64,000 nucleotides of DNA from Alphaproteobacteria bacterium (GCA_025934695.1 JAICWS010000006.1:202880-266879), one strand, 5' to 3'. Positions 1 through 12,528 are shown, counted from the first letter of the stretch. The notes: generated by a model from the letters alone, not told the origin. Program-made: numbers and translations.

Positions 1-2
1 TT

Positions 3-2249
3 ATCTGGGAACCCGCCATCAAGACGGACGCCGACGGCCATGCGACCGTCCATGTCAAATTCCCGGATTCGCTGACCACCTGGCGGATGACCGCGCGGGC
101 GGTCACGGCCGACACCGCCATCGGCACCGTGACGCACGAGGTGAAATCGAACAAGGACCTGCAGATACGCTTGCAGGCGCCGCGCTTCTTCACCGAACGC
201 GATATGGCCGATGTCTCGGCGCTGATCGACAATCTGTCGGACAAACCCATTACAGTTACGCCGTCGATTAAAGCCGACGGCATTGCCGTGACCGGTCTCT
301 ATCGCAACGGCGAACCGGCAAAAGGCGAGGCGGCGCCTGTCGACGTCCCGGCGCACGGCCAGGCGCGCGTGGACTGGACTGTGTCGGCGCAAGTTGCCGG
401 CAAGGCGGATATCACCGTGACCGCGCGGGCGGCTAAGCTGTCGGACGCGATGGAAAAGACCTATCCCGTCATCCCGCACGGCATCGAGAAATTCATCGCC
501 AGATCCGCCGTGCTGAAAGGCGGCGAGGGCGAACAGACCGCAGAAATGACGATCAATATTCCCAAGGAACGCATTAAAGAATCAACCAGCCTGAGGCTCA
601 ACCTTTCGCCGTCCATGGCGGCGAACCTGCTCGACGCGCTGCCCTACCTTGCCGACTACCCCTACGGCTGCGTCGAGCAGACCATGAGCCGCTTCCTGCC
701 CGCCGTTATCGTGGCGAAGACCATGCGCGATCTAGGGCTGTCTCCGGACGAGGTGCAGTCCTACATTGCAGGCGTGCTGGAAAAACGCGGCGACCCGAAG
801 GGCCACCCGGGACGCCGGAACGATCCCACTTATTCGCGCCTCGCGCAGATGACGGATGAGTCGCTCAAGCGCCTCTACGACTTCCAGCATGCCGACGGCG
901 GCTGGGGCTGGTGGAAACAGGGCGACAGCGACCGTTTCATGACCGCCTATGTCGTTTGGGGCCTCGGCCTCGCGCATGATGCGGGCATCGACGTGAGAGC
1001 CGATGTCATCCAGCGGGCCGCATCGTACCTCCAGACGCAGCTGGTGCAGGAAGAGGATGCGCCGGACAACCTCGCCTGGATGCTGCATGCGCTGGCGTCC
1101 GTCCATTCGCACAGCGCCTTCGAGGACAAGCAGCGCAACCGCCTGTGGGACATGCGGGACAAGCTGAACTCGTACACCCGCGCGCTCTTCGCGATTTCGG
1201 AACATCAGCGTGGCGATGCCGAACGTGCCCGCGTGCTGGCCGACAATGTGCCGAACGGCGTGTCGGAAGACAAAGAGAATGCGACCGCTCATTGGGGCGA
1301 GGCCGGCGTCAACGGCCGCTGGAGCGATGGCGGCGTGGAGGCGACGGCTTTCGGCGTCAGCGCGCTGTCGCAGCTGAACCCGCAAAGCCCTTATCTCGAG
1401 CCTGCGGTCAAATGGCTGTCGCTGAACCGCCGCGGCGCGTCGTGGAAGAATACCCGCGACACGGCCATCGCGATCCTCGGCCTCACCGAGTACCTGAAGG
1501 CTACGCATGAACTGGCGCCGGATTACAGCTATAAGATCATCGTCAATGGCCAGACGGTGCGCGAGGGCAAGGTCGATGCATCAAATGTCTTCTCGTTCGA
1601 CCGCATTGTCGATGTACCGGCCGACCAGCTGCGCGACGGCGATAACAAGGTGAAGGTGGTCATGCAGGGCAAGGGCGCGCTCTATGCCGCCGCCTATGCG
1701 AAATACTTCACGCTGGAAGAACCGGTGACCAAAGCCGGCAACGAAATCTTCGTCGACCGCCATTACTTTGTCCAGTCGGTCAAGGAAACGCTGATGAAGG
1801 GCTATACGAATGACTGGAAACCGCTCAAAGACGGCGACATGGTCGAGAGCGGCGACCGCATCCGCGTCGATGTGACACTGGAGGCGAAAAATAACTACGA
1901 ATATCTGCTGGCCGAGGACTATAAGCCCGCGGGGTTGGAAGCGGTCGAACTGAACAGCGGCGAGGGCGAGGCGATCGACCTCGACGCGGACGGCCGCGAA
2001 ACCGCGTCGCGCACGCCGCTCTACCAGGAATTCCGCGACCAGAAGGCGGCCTTCTTCATTAGCCATATAAAGCAGGGCAAGCACCTGTTGAGGTATGAGC
2101 TGCGTGCCGAGATGCCGGGTAAATTCCATGCCATGCCCGACCAGGCGCAGGCCATGTACGTTCCGGAAATCCGCGGAAACAGCGACGAAATGCGCATCAA
2201 CGTCGATGATTCAGCCGCCGAGCCGTCGCAGGATTCTGGCAAGAAATAG
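3..2249 (+). CDS. Alpha-2-macroglobulin family protein, C-terminal part (truncated by window start)
   Basis: Frame is open from base 3 upstream of the listed ATG at 87 (IWEPAIKTDADGHATVHVKFPDSLTTWRMTARAV); thioester motif GCVEQ in YPYGCVEQTMSRFLP and alpha/alpha-toroid-like region. Confidence 0.9.
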   Translation: MWEPAIKTDADGHATVHVKFPDSLTTWRMTARAVTADTAIGTVTHEVKSNKDLQIRLQAPRFFTERDMADVSALIDNLSDKPITVTPSIKADGIAVTGLYRNGEPAKGEAAPVDVPAHGQARVDWTVSAQVAGKADITVTARAAKLSDAMEKTYPVIPHGIEKFIARSAVLKGGEGEQTAEMTINIPKERIKESTSLRLNLSPSMAANLLDALPYLADYPYGCVEQTMSRFLPAVIVAKTMRDLGLSPDEVQSYIAGVLEKRGDPKGHPGRRNDPTYSRLAQMTDESLKRLYDFQHADGGWGWWKQGDSDRFMTAYVVWGLGLAHDAGIDVRADVIQRAASYLQTQLVQEEDAPDNLAWMLHALASVHSHSAFEDKQRNRLWDMRDKLNSYTRALFAISEHQRGDAERARVLADNVPNGVSEDKENATAHWGEAGVNGRWSDGGVEATAFGVSALSQLNPQSPYLEPAVKWLSLNRRGASWKNTRDTAIAILGLTEYLKATHELAPDYSYKIIVNGQTVREGKVDASNVFSFDRIVDVPADQLRDGDNKVKVVMQGKGALYAAAYAKYFTLEEPVTKAGNEIFVDRHYFVQSVKETLMKGYTNDWKPLKDGDMVESGDRIRVDVTLEAKNNYEYLLAEDYKPAGLEAVELNSGEGEAIDLDADGRETASRTPLYQEFRDQKAAFFISHIKQGKHLLRYELRAEMPGKFHAMPDQAQAMYVPEIRGNSDEMRINVDDSAAEPSQDSGKK

Positions 2250-2301
2250 GCTACCCCGGAATCCCGCTACCCGAAACGGGGGCGCATGGTAAAATCGGCG
2301 C

Positions 2302-3918
<1,617 letters not shown>

Positions 3919-3926
3919 AAACTTTA

Positions 3927-5138
3927 ATGGACGTCGATTTCTTCTCGTGGCTGGGGCTGGCGCTCCGGTGGTTCCACGTGATGCTCGCGATCATGTGGAT
4001 CGGAGCGTCCTTTTATTTCGTCTGGCTCGATCTCTCTTTACGTCCTGCCAAGTCCAAGGCGGACCGCGACAAAGGGGTGAGCGGCGAAGTCTGGGCCGTT
4101 CACGGCGGCGGCTTTTATCACAAGCAGAAATACATGGTGGCGCCTTCGCATATGCCGGAGGAGTTGCATTGGTTCAAATGGGAGTCCTACCTGACCTTCA
4201 TCAGCGGCTTCCTGCTGCTCTGCCTCGTCTATTATTTCAATGCCGACCTGTACCTGATCGACAAGGCGAAGATGGTACTGACCCCGCTGCAGGCGACGCT
4301 GACCGGCGTCATGTTCCTGATCGGCGGCTGGTTTTTTTACGACACGCTGTGCAAATCGCCGCTCGGCGATAACGTCAAGGTCTTCAGCGTCCTCTGGGCG
4401 GGCGCGCTGGTGGCGGCCTGCTACGCCTTATGCCAGATCTTCACGGGTCGCGGCGCGTTTATTCATGTCGGCGCAATGATCGGCACGGCCATGACGGCGA
4501 ACGTCTTCGCCATCATCATCCCGAACCAGAAAAAGGTCGTGAAGGCCCTGCTGGCGGGCGACAAGCCGGACGCCAAATACGGCAAGATCGCCAAGCAGCG
4601 TTCCATGCACAACAATTACATGACGCTGCCAGTGCTGCTGATCATGCTCAGCAACCATTATCCGGTGCTCTACAGCGGATCGTATAACTGGGCCATTTTG
4701 TCGGGTCTCGGCCTCGCGTCCTGGCCGTTCCGCCATTTCTTTAACCTGAAGGACCGCGGCATCACCAATTACTGGTACGCCGCCGCCGGCATCGCGGGCT
4801 ATATCTTCGTCATGCTGGCGGCCTCCGGTCTTTTTACGCCCGAAAAACCTGTTGAAGTGGCGCAGGCGGTATCAGCCGCCGAGGTGCGCCAGATCGTGCG
4901 CACCCATTGCAGCGCCTGCCACAGCGACACGCCGGTGCACGCCGGCATCGCCATCGCGCCCAAGGGCGTCATGTTCGATACGATGGATGAAATCAAACAA
5001 AACGCGCCGCGCATTATCGAACAGGCAGTCAAAAACGACACGATGCCCTTGGGGAATGAAACCGGCATGACCGACGACGACCGCAAGAAACTGGGCGCGG
5101 GACTGGAAGCGCTGGAGAAAAGCGGCAAACAGCCCTAA
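3927..5138 (+). CDS. puuD: Membrane urate hydroxylase (PuuD-like) with C-terminal cytochrome c domain
   Basis: Multi-TM N-terminus (WFHVMLAIMWIGASFYFVWLD), C-terminal CSACH haem motif; flanked by urate pathway genes. Confidence 0.88.
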   Translation: MDVDFFSWLGLALRWFHVMLAIMWIGASFYFVWLDLSLRPAKSKADRDKGVSGEVWAVHGGGFYHKQKYMVAPSHMPEELHWFKWESYLTFISGFLLLCLVYYFNADLYLIDKAKMVLTPLQATLTGVMFLIGGWFFYDTLCKSPLGDNVKVFSVLWAGALVAACYALCQIFTGRGAFIHVGAMIGTAMTANVFAIIIPNQKKVVKALLAGDKPDAKYGKIAKQRSMHNNYMTLPVLLIMLSNHYPVLYSGSYNWAILSGLGLASWPFRHFFNLKDRGITNYWYAAAGIAGYIFVMLAASGLFTPEKPVEVAQAVSAAEVRQIVRTHCSACHSDTPVHAGIAIAPKGVMFDTMDEIKQNAPRIIEQAVKNDTMPLGNETGMTDDDRKKLGAGLEALEKSGKQP

Positions 5139-5362
5139 CCGTGGCGGGCGATGAGCTTCAGGTCCTCGTCAACATCCTCGAGATGCATCAGCCCATATTT
5201 TTTGAAGGCGATCAGCACGCCGCTCTGCAGGTAGCCCCAGGCGACTTCGGGGAACTGGTCGGAAAATTCGCCGGTATCGACCGATATGACGACGACGCCG
5301 TTGTCGGATCCCAGCTTCACCTTGTCGCCCAGCATGATGTCCTGCCCGTCGGCGTATTGCAT
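5135..5362 (-). CDS. Small conserved-type protein of unknown function in the urate cluster
   Basis: 75 aa ORF, 4-bp convergent overlap with puuD end, 5 bp downstream of hiuH on the same strand. Confidence 0.6.
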   Translation of the reverse strand: MQYADGQDIMLGDKVKLGSDNGVVVISVDTGEFSDQFPEVAWGYLQSGVLIAFKKYGLMHLEDVDEDLKLIARHG

Positions 5363-5367
5363 GCCAA

Positions 5368-5718
5368 TCAGCTCCCGCGATAGGTGCTGTAGCCATAGGG
5401 GGATACCAGCAGCGGGACATGGTAATGCGCCGAGTCGTCGGTGATGCCGAAGCGGATCAGCACGGTGTCGAGGAACGGCACGTCCGGCAGTTTCACCCCT
5501 TGGGCCTTGAAATAGTCCGCCACGTCGAATTCGAGACGGTAGGTCCCGGGCTTCATCTTGTCGCCTTCCAGGATCGGCGCGTCGCAGCGGCCGTCGGCAT
5601 TGGTGGTAGCTTTGGCGACCAGTTCGTCCGTGTTCCCAAGGCGGAACAGGCGCAGGTTGATGCCCTTGCCGGGCCTGCCGTGCGTGGTGTCGAGAACATG
5701 CGTGGTGAGTTTGCTCAT
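5368..5718 (-). CDS. hiuH: 5-hydroxyisourate hydrolase (transthyretin-like)
   Basis: TTHVLDTTHGRPGKG N-terminus and C-terminal YRGS signature. Confidence 0.93.
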   Translation of the reverse strand: MSKLTTHVLDTTHGRPGKGINLRLFRLGNTDELVAKATTNADGRCDAPILEGDKMKPGTYRLEFDVADYFKAQGVKLPDVPFLDTVLIRFGITDDSAHYHVPLLVSPYGYSTYRGS

Positions 5719-5798
5719 GTATAAACCTTGATATGTAAAGAAATCTCTTTCGCCCTATAATCCTACTTTATATTCAAACCGCAAAAAAAGATAATACG

Positions 5799-5880
5799 TC
5801 ATTCCCGCGAAAGCGGGAATCTCGTGCGGCAGGCGCCGCACGTCATTACCGTGGGATCCCCGCTTTCGCGGGGATGACGG
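5799..5880. repeat. Composite palindromic intergenic element (REP-like)
   Basis: gtcattcccgcgaaagcgggaatc ... gtgcggcaggcgccgcac ... gatccccgctttcgcggggatgac: two related palindromes around a third hairpin. Confidence 0.75.
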
Positions 5881-5895
5881 CCAGGCGGAGGGGAA

Positions 5896-6879
5896 ATGGC
5901 GAAACCGAAGAAAAGGCCCGCAGCGAAAGCAAAACCAAAAAAACCGCGCGCGAAAGCGGTGCCCGCCGACCCGCGCAACTACCGCGGCTACGGCGAAAAC
6001 CCGCCGCATGCGAACTGGCCCGGCGGCGCGCGGGTGGCGGTGCAGTTCGTGCTGAATTACGAGGAAGGCGGCGAAAATTGCGTCCTCAATGGCGACGCGG
6101 CATCGGAAGTCTTCCTCTCCGAAATCATCGGCGCACCGCGCATCGAGGGCCGCCATATCAGCATGGAATCGATCTACGAATATGGCTCACGCGCCGGCGT
6201 CTGGCGGCTGCTGCGCCTGTTCAAGAAGTATAAGGTTCCGGTGACGATCTTCGCGGTCGCCCTCGCGCTTGAAAAATATCCCGAGATCGCCAAAGCGTTC
6301 CTGCGCGATGGGCATGAGATCTGCAGCCATGGCTACCGGTGGATCAATTACCAGGACGTGCCGGAGAAGGTCGAGCGCGAGCATATGCGCAAGGCCATCG
6401 AGATCATCCGCAACGTCACGGGCGAACGCCCGCTTGGCTGGTACACCGGCCGCACCAGCCCCAATACCCGCAAGCTGGTGATGGAAGAGGGCGGCTTCGT
6501 CTATGACGCCGACGACTACAGCGACGACCTGCCGTTCTGGTATTCCGAGGGCGGCCGCCAGCAGCTTGTCGTGCCCTATACGCTCGATACGAACGACATG
6601 CGCTTCGCGACCAACCAGGGCTTCAATTCGGGCGACCAGTATTTCGCTTACCTGCGCGATGCGTTCGACGTGCTTTATGAAGAAGGCGAGCATGCGCCCA
6701 AGATGATGTCCGTGGGGCTGCATTGCCGCCTTGTCGGGCGTCCCGGACGCATCGCGGCGCTGGAACGTTTCATCCAGCACATCAAGAATCATGAAAGGGT
6801 GTGGATCTGCCGCCGCATCGATATCGCCCGGCACTGGATCGCGCATCATCCTTTCCAGCAGGGCAAAAACAATGGATGA
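5896..6879 (+). CDS. puuE: Allantoinase, polysaccharide-deacetylase type (PuuE-like)
   Basis: NodB-like fold motifs (NYEEGGE, SHGYRWINY, GWYTGRTSPNTR, HCRLVGRPGR); urate cluster context. Confidence 0.9.
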   Translation: MAKPKKRPAAKAKPKKPRAKAVPADPRNYRGYGENPPHANWPGGARVAVQFVLNYEEGGENCVLNGDAASEVFLSEIIGAPRIEGRHISMESIYEYGSRAGVWRLLRLFKKYKVPVTIFAVALALEKYPEIAKAFLRDGHEICSHGYRWINYQDVPEKVEREHMRKAIEIIRNVTGERPLGWYTGRTSPNTRKLVMEEGGFVYDADDYSDDLPFWYSEGGRQQLVVPYTLDTNDMRFATNQGFNSGDQYFAYLRDAFDVLYEEGEHAPKMMSVGLHCRLVGRPGRIAALERFIQHIKNHERVWICRRIDIARHWIAHHPFQQGKNNG

Positions 6880-7387
6880 TAAACCGCTCGGCAAAAAGCC
6901 GTCCGACATGAGCCTCGGCGAATTCCTCCGCGTCTACGGGGGGATTTACGAGCATTCGCCTTGGATCGCGGAAGGCGCCTATGCGTCGCGTGCGGTGATC
7001 GCCACGGTTTCGGCCCTGCACGCCGCCATGAAGGCGGCGGTCGCGAACGCGCCGCGGGACAAAAAGCTCGCGCTCATCAAGGCGCACCCCGACCTCGCCT
7101 GCGCGCCGGCCGAGGTCTCTAAACTGACCCAATCCTCGGTGTCGGAACAGAAGGGCGCCGGGCTCAACCAATGCACGCCGGAAGAATATGCCGAATTCCA
7201 GCAGCTGAACGCCGACTATAAGAAGAAATTCGGCTTTCCCTTCATCATCGCGGTCAAGGGACTCAACCGTCTCGATATCCTGAAGGAATTCCGCCGCCGC
7301 ATGAACAATGCGCCGGACGATGAATTCAATACCGCGCTGGCCCAGATCGACCGCATCGCCTATTTCCGGCTGATGGCGCTTCCTTAA
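6872..7387 (+). CDS. uraD: 2-oxo-4-hydroxy-4-carboxy-5-ureidoimidazoline decarboxylase
   Basis: HPDLA, SVSEQKGAGL and FGFPFIIAVKG motifs; start chosen at MDDKP, 8-bp overlap with puuE. Confidence 0.9.
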   Translation: MDDKPLGKKPSDMSLGEFLRVYGGIYEHSPWIAEGAYASRAVIATVSALHAAMKAAVANAPRDKKLALIKAHPDLACAPAEVSKLTQSSVSEQKGAGLNQCTPEEYAEFQQLNADYKKKFGFPFIIAVKGLNRLDILKEFRRRMNNAPDDEFNTALAQIDRIAYFRLMALP

Positions 7388-8499
7388 GCTTCCGTGCCGA
7401 AAACTTTCAGCCCGTGGATGCCGCCGTGCGGGTAATGCATGTAAAGCACATGCGTGACCGGCCCGCCACTATCGAGGCCGCCGAAACGGTGATAGGTGTC
7501 CGGACGCAAGGGAGCGAAGGGCAGCACCGGTTGCCAAGGGCTGCCCTTGGGCAGGTGCAGGCGGATCTGGAAGTTGGTGCGGTCCTTGACGCCTTTTTCC
7601 TTCAGGTATTTCTGGCCCAGCATATAGGCCTGAAAATCGTCGGGAATAATTTCCTTCTTGCCGTCGAAGACGAGGCCCCAGCGCGGGGCGGATTTCATCA
7701 GGTTGTCGATGCTCTTGCCGCGCGCATTTACCGCATAGACGTGGCTGGTGAGCGGCGCGTTCAGCCGGTGCAGATAGGTGTCGACGACGACCTCGTCGAT
7801 GATGGCCGGGCGCTCGAGGTGGAACAGCGCACGCTCGCCAAAGCCGGTGCGGGCGGATTCCCAGCCGAACATATGCATCTGCTGTCGTTCGCCCACCACG
7901 GCGCGGTCGGGTTTGCCGTAGTGCTCGTTCGACACGTGGGTGATCTTCGCGCCCTTCAGCAGGTTGCGGCGCAGGGGGGGCTGGTCTTTCGCGATTTCGC
8001 CGAACAGGTTGATGCGCGAAATGCCGCCCTCGTAATAGCATTCGACATAGCATTCGGTCGCGAAGGTGGGCGCGATCTTGAAGGCGTGGTCTGAATCCGG
8101 CTTCAGCGTCACGCGGTCGAGCACTTTCTTCGCCTTGCCCGAAAGTTCGTCGGACAGGAAGACGGACGCCGCGCGCACCTGGTTGCCGGTGTACCACTTG
8201 GTGCTGATCGTGACCGTGTCGACCTTCGCGCGTTTTTTCAGGCCTATCAGCAGCCAGTTGTGCGCATCGTGGTCGTAGACGAGGGCCGCGTCGCGGGAGT
8301 CGACTGTCGTCGCCTTGTGGCGGCGCGTCTCATAGCCCCAGTATTTCGCGCCCATGTGGGTGAAGTCGCCGCGGCAGTCCTTGGGCTCGGTGGCGAGCAT
8401 CGCCTCGTGCGGATTGGTGAAATCCGAATCCGAATAGGCGAGGAGGATCGCGGGGACGGGCTGGCGTTTTTTCGCTTTCGCGGCTTTTTTTGCTGGCAT
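7384..8499 (-). CDS. alc: Allantoicase-family protein (divergent)
   Basis: WGYETRRHK and VDTVTISTKWYTGNQ resemble duplicated allantoicase domains; 4-bp convergent overlap with uraD. Confidence 0.75.
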   Translation of the reverse strand: MPAKKAAKAKKRQPVPAILLAYSDSDFTNPHEAMLATEPKDCRGDFTHMGAKYWGYETRRHKATTVDSRDAALVYDHDAHNWLLIGLKKRAKVDTVTISTKWYTGNQVRAASVFLSDELSGKAKKVLDRVTLKPDSDHAFKIAPTFATECYVECYYEGGISRINLFGEIAKDQPPLRRNLLKGAKITHVSNEHYGKPDRAVVGERQQMHMFGWESARTGFGERALFHLERPAIIDEVVVDTYLHRLNAPLTSHVYAVNARGKSIDNLMKSAPRWGLVFDGKKEIIPDDFQAYMLGQKYLKEKGVKDRTNFQIRLHLPKGSPWQPVLPFAPLRPDTYHRFGGLDSGGPVTHVLYMHYPHGGIHGLKVFGTEA

Positions 8500-8582
8500 G
8501 GCGGTTTTCCGGGGCTATCTTGGTTTACGTTGCGATTTATGCAACTATTAACCCGCGCATGCAACCTCATTCTGCAAAAGCC

Positions 8583-9083
8583 ATGGAAACCCGCCTGCTC
8601 CGCCCCGAACCGCTGACATCCGCCGCCTTCGCCCCTTACGGCGATGTGCTCGAATGCGCAAGCGCGAAGGAGTTGCGCAACATTAACTACGGCAATACGC
8701 AGCGCTTTCATGATCTTGCGGTGCTCGATCTCGCGGCACAGGCCGGTACGCCGCTTGTCAGCATCTTCCGCTCCAAACCGCTGCCGCGGCCCATTCCCGT
8801 CAAGGTCATGGAGCGCCATCCCCTGTCCAGCCAGGCTTTCTTCCCGTTAAACGATCACCCGTTCATGGTCGTGGTGGCTGAAGCCGGGGAATTCGATTCA
8901 AAGAAGCTCCGCGCTTTCCTGGCCGGGCCGCAGCAGGGCGTCAATTACCGCAAGGGCACCTGGCATCACTACAGCCTGGCGCTCGACCGGGTTTGCGATT
9001 TCCTCGTCATTGACCGCGGGGGGCCGGAAAAGAACTGCGACGAGGTTTTTCTCGAAAATGAAAATATCGTTATCGATTACTGA
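8583..9083 (+). CDS. allA: Ureidoglycolate lyase
   Basis: LTSAAFAPYGDVLE, FFPLNDHPFMVVVA, GTWHHYSLAL motifs; start METRLLRPEPLT. Confidence 0.88.
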   Translation: METRLLRPEPLTSAAFAPYGDVLECASAKELRNINYGNTQRFHDLAVLDLAAQAGTPLVSIFRSKPLPRPIPVKVMERHPLSSQAFFPLNDHPFMVVVAEAGEFDSKKLRAFLAGPQQGVNYRKGTWHHYSLALDRVCDFLVIDRGGPEKNCDEVFLENENIVIDY

Positions 9084-9171
9084 TATGTAAAGGCCCACAT
9101 CCAGGGTCTATTGCCCGGTTCGGTCAATGTCCCTAGACTTCTCTGACAAATCTTTACCTGGGAGACTGGAT

Positions 9172-9816
9172 ATGAACAAGTTTCTGCTCTGCGCCGCTGC
9201 CATCGCTGGCGTCCTATATGCCTCATCCGCCTTTGCGGCTGTCGGGCATGTCACCGATCTCATCGGCAGCGCCACCGTCGCACGGCACGGCGCACCGGTC
9301 GCACTCAAAAAGGACGATGGAGTCGAACAGGGCGATGTCATCGAAACGGCGGAGAAATCGCGCGTCAGCATCGAATTCGCCGACAAGACCGACCTGACCG
9401 TCGCCGAAAAAGGCAAGCTCACGATCAACGAATATATCTACGACCCGAAGAACCCGGCGCATGACAAGTCCGATCTGGGCATCCTGCACACGGCCTTTTC
9501 CTACGTCGGCGGGCTGATGGACAAGCAGAAAGATCCGAACGTCGCCCTTCACCTCGACTTCGGCAGCATCGGCATCCGCGGCACGAAAATCTTTCGCATC
9601 ATGCATAACGGCGAATGCTGGATCTATGTCGAGCGCGGCCTGATCGATGTCAGCAACAGGGGCGGCGCCGTCCACCTGAAGTCGGGGCAGGGCACGATCA
9701 TGTCGTCGCAGCAAAAGGCTCCGGCCGCGGCGCATATCTGGACCGCGAAAGAAATCGCCTTCATCAAGGACCAGGTTGCCGATCCGCGCCTGCACAAGCA
9801 GGGCTGGAATCAATAA
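9172..9816 (+). CDS. Secreted FecR-domain protein
   Basis: Signal peptide MNKFLLCAAAIAGVLYASSAFAA; FecR-like GDVIETAEKSRVSIEFADKTDLTVAEKGKL. Confidence 0.8.
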   Translation: MNKFLLCAAAIAGVLYASSAFAAVGHVTDLIGSATVARHGAPVALKKDDGVEQGDVIETAEKSRVSIEFADKTDLTVAEKGKLTINEYIYDPKNPAHDKSDLGILHTAFSYVGGLMDKQKDPNVALHLDFGSIGIRGTKIFRIMHNGECWIYVERGLIDVSNRGGAVHLKSGQGTIMSSQQKAPAAAHIWTAKEIAFIKDQVADPRLHKQGWNQ

Positions 9817-11481
9817 TCAACGCGACGGTTCGCCGCCGGTAATGATGGGGCCGGCCGGGAAGGGACCGCCCAAGCGGATATCCGTGACCGGCGCGCCGAC
9901 GCCACTGTTATCGCCGCCCAGCGGCTCGAGGTTTTTCGTCGCCGGGCCATTGAGCACTTTGCCTTCGGCGTCGAAGCGCGAGCCGTGGCAGGGGCAATCC
10001 CAGGTCTTTTCGCCCGAATTCCATTGCACGATACAGCCAAGGTGCGTGCAGACGGCCGAGCATTTGTGCAGTCCGCCCTGCTCGTCCCGATAGCAGGCGG
10101 TTTTCGAAACGCCTTCGCGCAATATCGCCCCTTCGCCTGGCATGATGTCGGCAGCATCCGCCATCTCGCCGCGCGAGACCCAGTCGCTGACCATACAGGC
10201 CAGCACATTAGCATTTTCGCGGATATATTCCTTCGCGGCCAGGAGGGACTTGCGCGCGGGGTCATAGATATCCGCCCACATATTGTCGCGGTGGTCGATG
10301 AGATCGCGGATGAGGATGCCCGCGATGGTCCCGTAGGTGATGCCGTTTCCTGAAAAGCCGGTGGCGATATAGACGTTCTTGTCGCCGGGATTGCGCCCGA
10401 TATAGGCAAGCCGGTCGACGGGTTCGAGGATCTGTCCCGACCAGCGTTTGTCGACGGCGCCCGCCATCGGGAAATGTTGGCGCGTCCAGGCTTCGAGACG
10501 GGTATAACGTTCTTCTGCGTCGTTGGCCTGTCCGGTTTTATGGTCCTCGCCGCCGACGATGAGGTAATCTGAACCTGCCACTGTCACGGTGCGCACGTAA
10601 TGGTAGGGCTTCTCCATGTCCCAGAGCAACATCGGTGGCAACGCGTCTTTTTCCAGCGCGAAGGAAATGGCATAGCTGCGATAGGCGGCCTGCTTGGTAT
10701 GCATCGTCACCATGTCGTTGACCGGCGTATGGGTCGCGACAATGGCGGCGGAAGCATGAACCTTAAGGCCGCTTTCTGTCAGGACTTCGACCGGCATGCC
10801 GTCTTTCACTTCTGTCACGCGCGCATCGCGGAAGATGCGACCACCACGCGCAATGATGGCATCCGCCAGCCCCGCCGCATAGCGTACGGGGTCGAGCATC
10901 GCCTGCTGCGGGAATTTCAGGACCGGGCCCTGCAGGGCGATACCATCCAGCGGTACGGTGCTGAACACGGTGCGGTCGGCGAAGCCCGCCGCCAGTGCGG
11001 CTTCGGCTTCGCGCGTGATGTCTGCGGCGCGCTCAGGGATCGCGGCTGCGAGGTAGCCGTCGCAGCGCGTGAAGCCGCAGTCGATTTTTTCTTCGCGGAT
11101 AATAGCCTCGATGCGGTTGATTGCGGCCATATGGCTTTCGGCGATGGCCCGCGCCGTAGCGTCGCCAAAATGAAAGGCAAGCTCATAATAACGGTCGTCG
11201 AGAATGCCCGTCAGGTGCGCCGTGCTGCGGCTCGTTTCGCCGGCCAGTACGTCCTGGGCGTCGAGAACGACGACATTGCGGTTTTCCTTCACCAGCAGAT
11301 AGGCGGCGGTTAAGCCGGCGATGCCGCCGCCGATGACGCAGATGTCGGTCACTGCATCGACGGTCAAAGCGGGAATGGGATTGGCGAGGCGTTTTTCAGG
11401 CCAGATCGGCGCTGTTTCGGTGACGCTGCGGGGCATGGGCGCGGGCTCCTGTGAATATAGCTTCCCGTAAGCCAACATCAC
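9817..11481 (-). CDS. FAD-dependent oxidoreductase with C-terminal Rieske [2Fe-2S] domain
   Basis: [13 protein letters not shown] dinucleotide-binding motif; C-terminal CTHLGC...CPCHGSRF. Start may be internal (MPRSVTET, 11436). Confidence 0.9.
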   Translation of the reverse strand: MMLAYGKLYSQEPAPMPRSVTETAPIWPEKRLANPIPALTVDAVTDICVIGGGIAGLTAAYLLVKENRNVVVLDAQDVLAGETSRSTAHLTGILDDRYYELAFHFGDATARAIAESHMAAINRIEAIIREEKIDCGFTRCDGYLAAAIPERAADITREAEAALAAGFADRTVFSTVPLDGIALQGPVLKFPQQAMLDPVRYAAGLADAIIARGGRIFRDARVTEVKDGMPVEVLTESGLKVHASAAIVATHTPVNDMVTMHTKQAAYRSYAISFALEKDALPPMLLWDMEKPYHYVRTVTVAGSDYLIVGGEDHKTGQANDAEERYTRLEAWTRQHFPMAGAVDKRWSGQILEPVDRLAYIGRNPGDKNVYIATGFSGNGITYGTIAGILIRDLIDHRDNMWADIYDPARKSLLAAKEYIRENANVLACMVSDWVSRGEMADAADIMPGEGAILREGVSKTACYRDEQGGLHKCSAVCTHLGCIVQWNSGEKTWDCPCHGSRFDAEGKVLNGPATKNLEPLGGDNSGVGAPVTDIRLGGPFPAGPIITGGEPSR

Positions 11482-11523
11482 CCGAAGTGATTAGTTCACG
11501 CGCCTGTTAAGTATCGGAATTTA

Positions 11524-12528
11524 CTATGCTCCGTGGCGGCCCCACAGCCATGCGGCGCCGCGCACGCCCGAGGAATCGCCATGACGCGCCGGGACAAGCG
11601 GTGTCTTAACCTTATCGGAAAATACATACTGCTCCCAAGCCGCCGGCACGTCCTTGTAGAGCGAATTCACATTGCTCATCCCGCCGCCGAGGACGATCAC
11701 ATCGGGATCCATGATATCGATAACCTGGGCGAGCGCCCGGGCGAGACGGTCGGTATAGCGGGCGAGCGCGGCGATGGCTTTCTTGTCGCCCTCCTGCGCC
11801 TGCGCGATGATGTCGTGGGTCGATATTTCCACGCCATTCACGCGCTTGTAATCGTTCTTGAAGCCGGTGCCGGAAATCCAGGTCTCCAGGCAGCCGCGCC
11901 TGCCGCAATAGCACAAGGGGCCGGGGTATTCGGAAGTGTCCAGCTCGCCGAAGTAATGGTCTTTCAGTTTGTCGGTTACCATCGGCGCGGTTTCGAAATG
12001 GCCGAAGTGCGCCGAATTCTCGCGCAACGCCACGCGCGGATAGGGCAGCGGATTGTGCCCCCATTCGCCGGCAATGCAGTTTATGCCGCGATGCGCCTGC
12101 CCCCCGAATGCCACGCCCCCGCCGCAGCCGGTGCCGATGATCACGGCGAAGACGACATGCTTGCCTGCGCCCGCCCCGTCGGTCGCCTCCGACACGGCGA
12201 GGCAGTTGGCGTCGTTTTCCATGCGCACTTCGCGCCCCAGTGCCTTGGCCACATCCTTCTGCAGCGGCTGGCCGTTCGTCCAGGTGGAATTGGAATTCTT
12301 GACGAGACCCGTTTCCGGCACGATAGCGCCCGGAATGCCGATGCCGACGGTGCCTTTCTTCTTCATGATGCGCTCGGCATTCTGCACCAGCTCGACCAGC
12401 GTCTTGACCGTGACGATATAATCACCGCGCGGCGTGGGAATGCGCTGGCGGTACATCTCCTTGCCGTTGTTCTCGTCGAGGCAGATGATTTCCGTCTTGG
12501 TGCCGCCGAAGTCGATGCCGATGCGCAT
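11524..12528 (-). CDS. ROK-family sugar kinase (fructokinase-like)
   Basis: [11 protein letters not shown] start, [22 protein letters not shown] zinc motif. Confidence 0.88.
   Translation of the reverse strand: MRIGIDFGGTKTEIICLDENNGKEMYRQRIPTPRGDYIVTVKTLVELVQNAERIMKKKGTVGIGIPGAIVPETGLVKNSNSTWTNGQPLQKDVAKALGREVRMENDANCLAVSEATDGAGAGKHVVFAVIIGTGCGGGVAFGGQAHRGINCIAGEWGHNPLPYPRVALRENSAHFGHFETAPMVTDKLKDHYFGELDTSEYPGPLCYCGRRGCLETWISGTGFKNDYKRVNGVEISTHDIIAQAQEGDKKAIAALARYTDRLARALAQVIDIMDPDVIVLGGGMSNVNSLYKDVPAAWEQYVFSDKVKTPLVPARHGDSSGVRGAAWLWGRHGA

Noticed and set aside
5755-6156. 133-aa minus-strand ORF containing PRKRGS/IPAFAGMT
   Set aside because: Typical translation of the REP-like palindrome plus antisense puuE.
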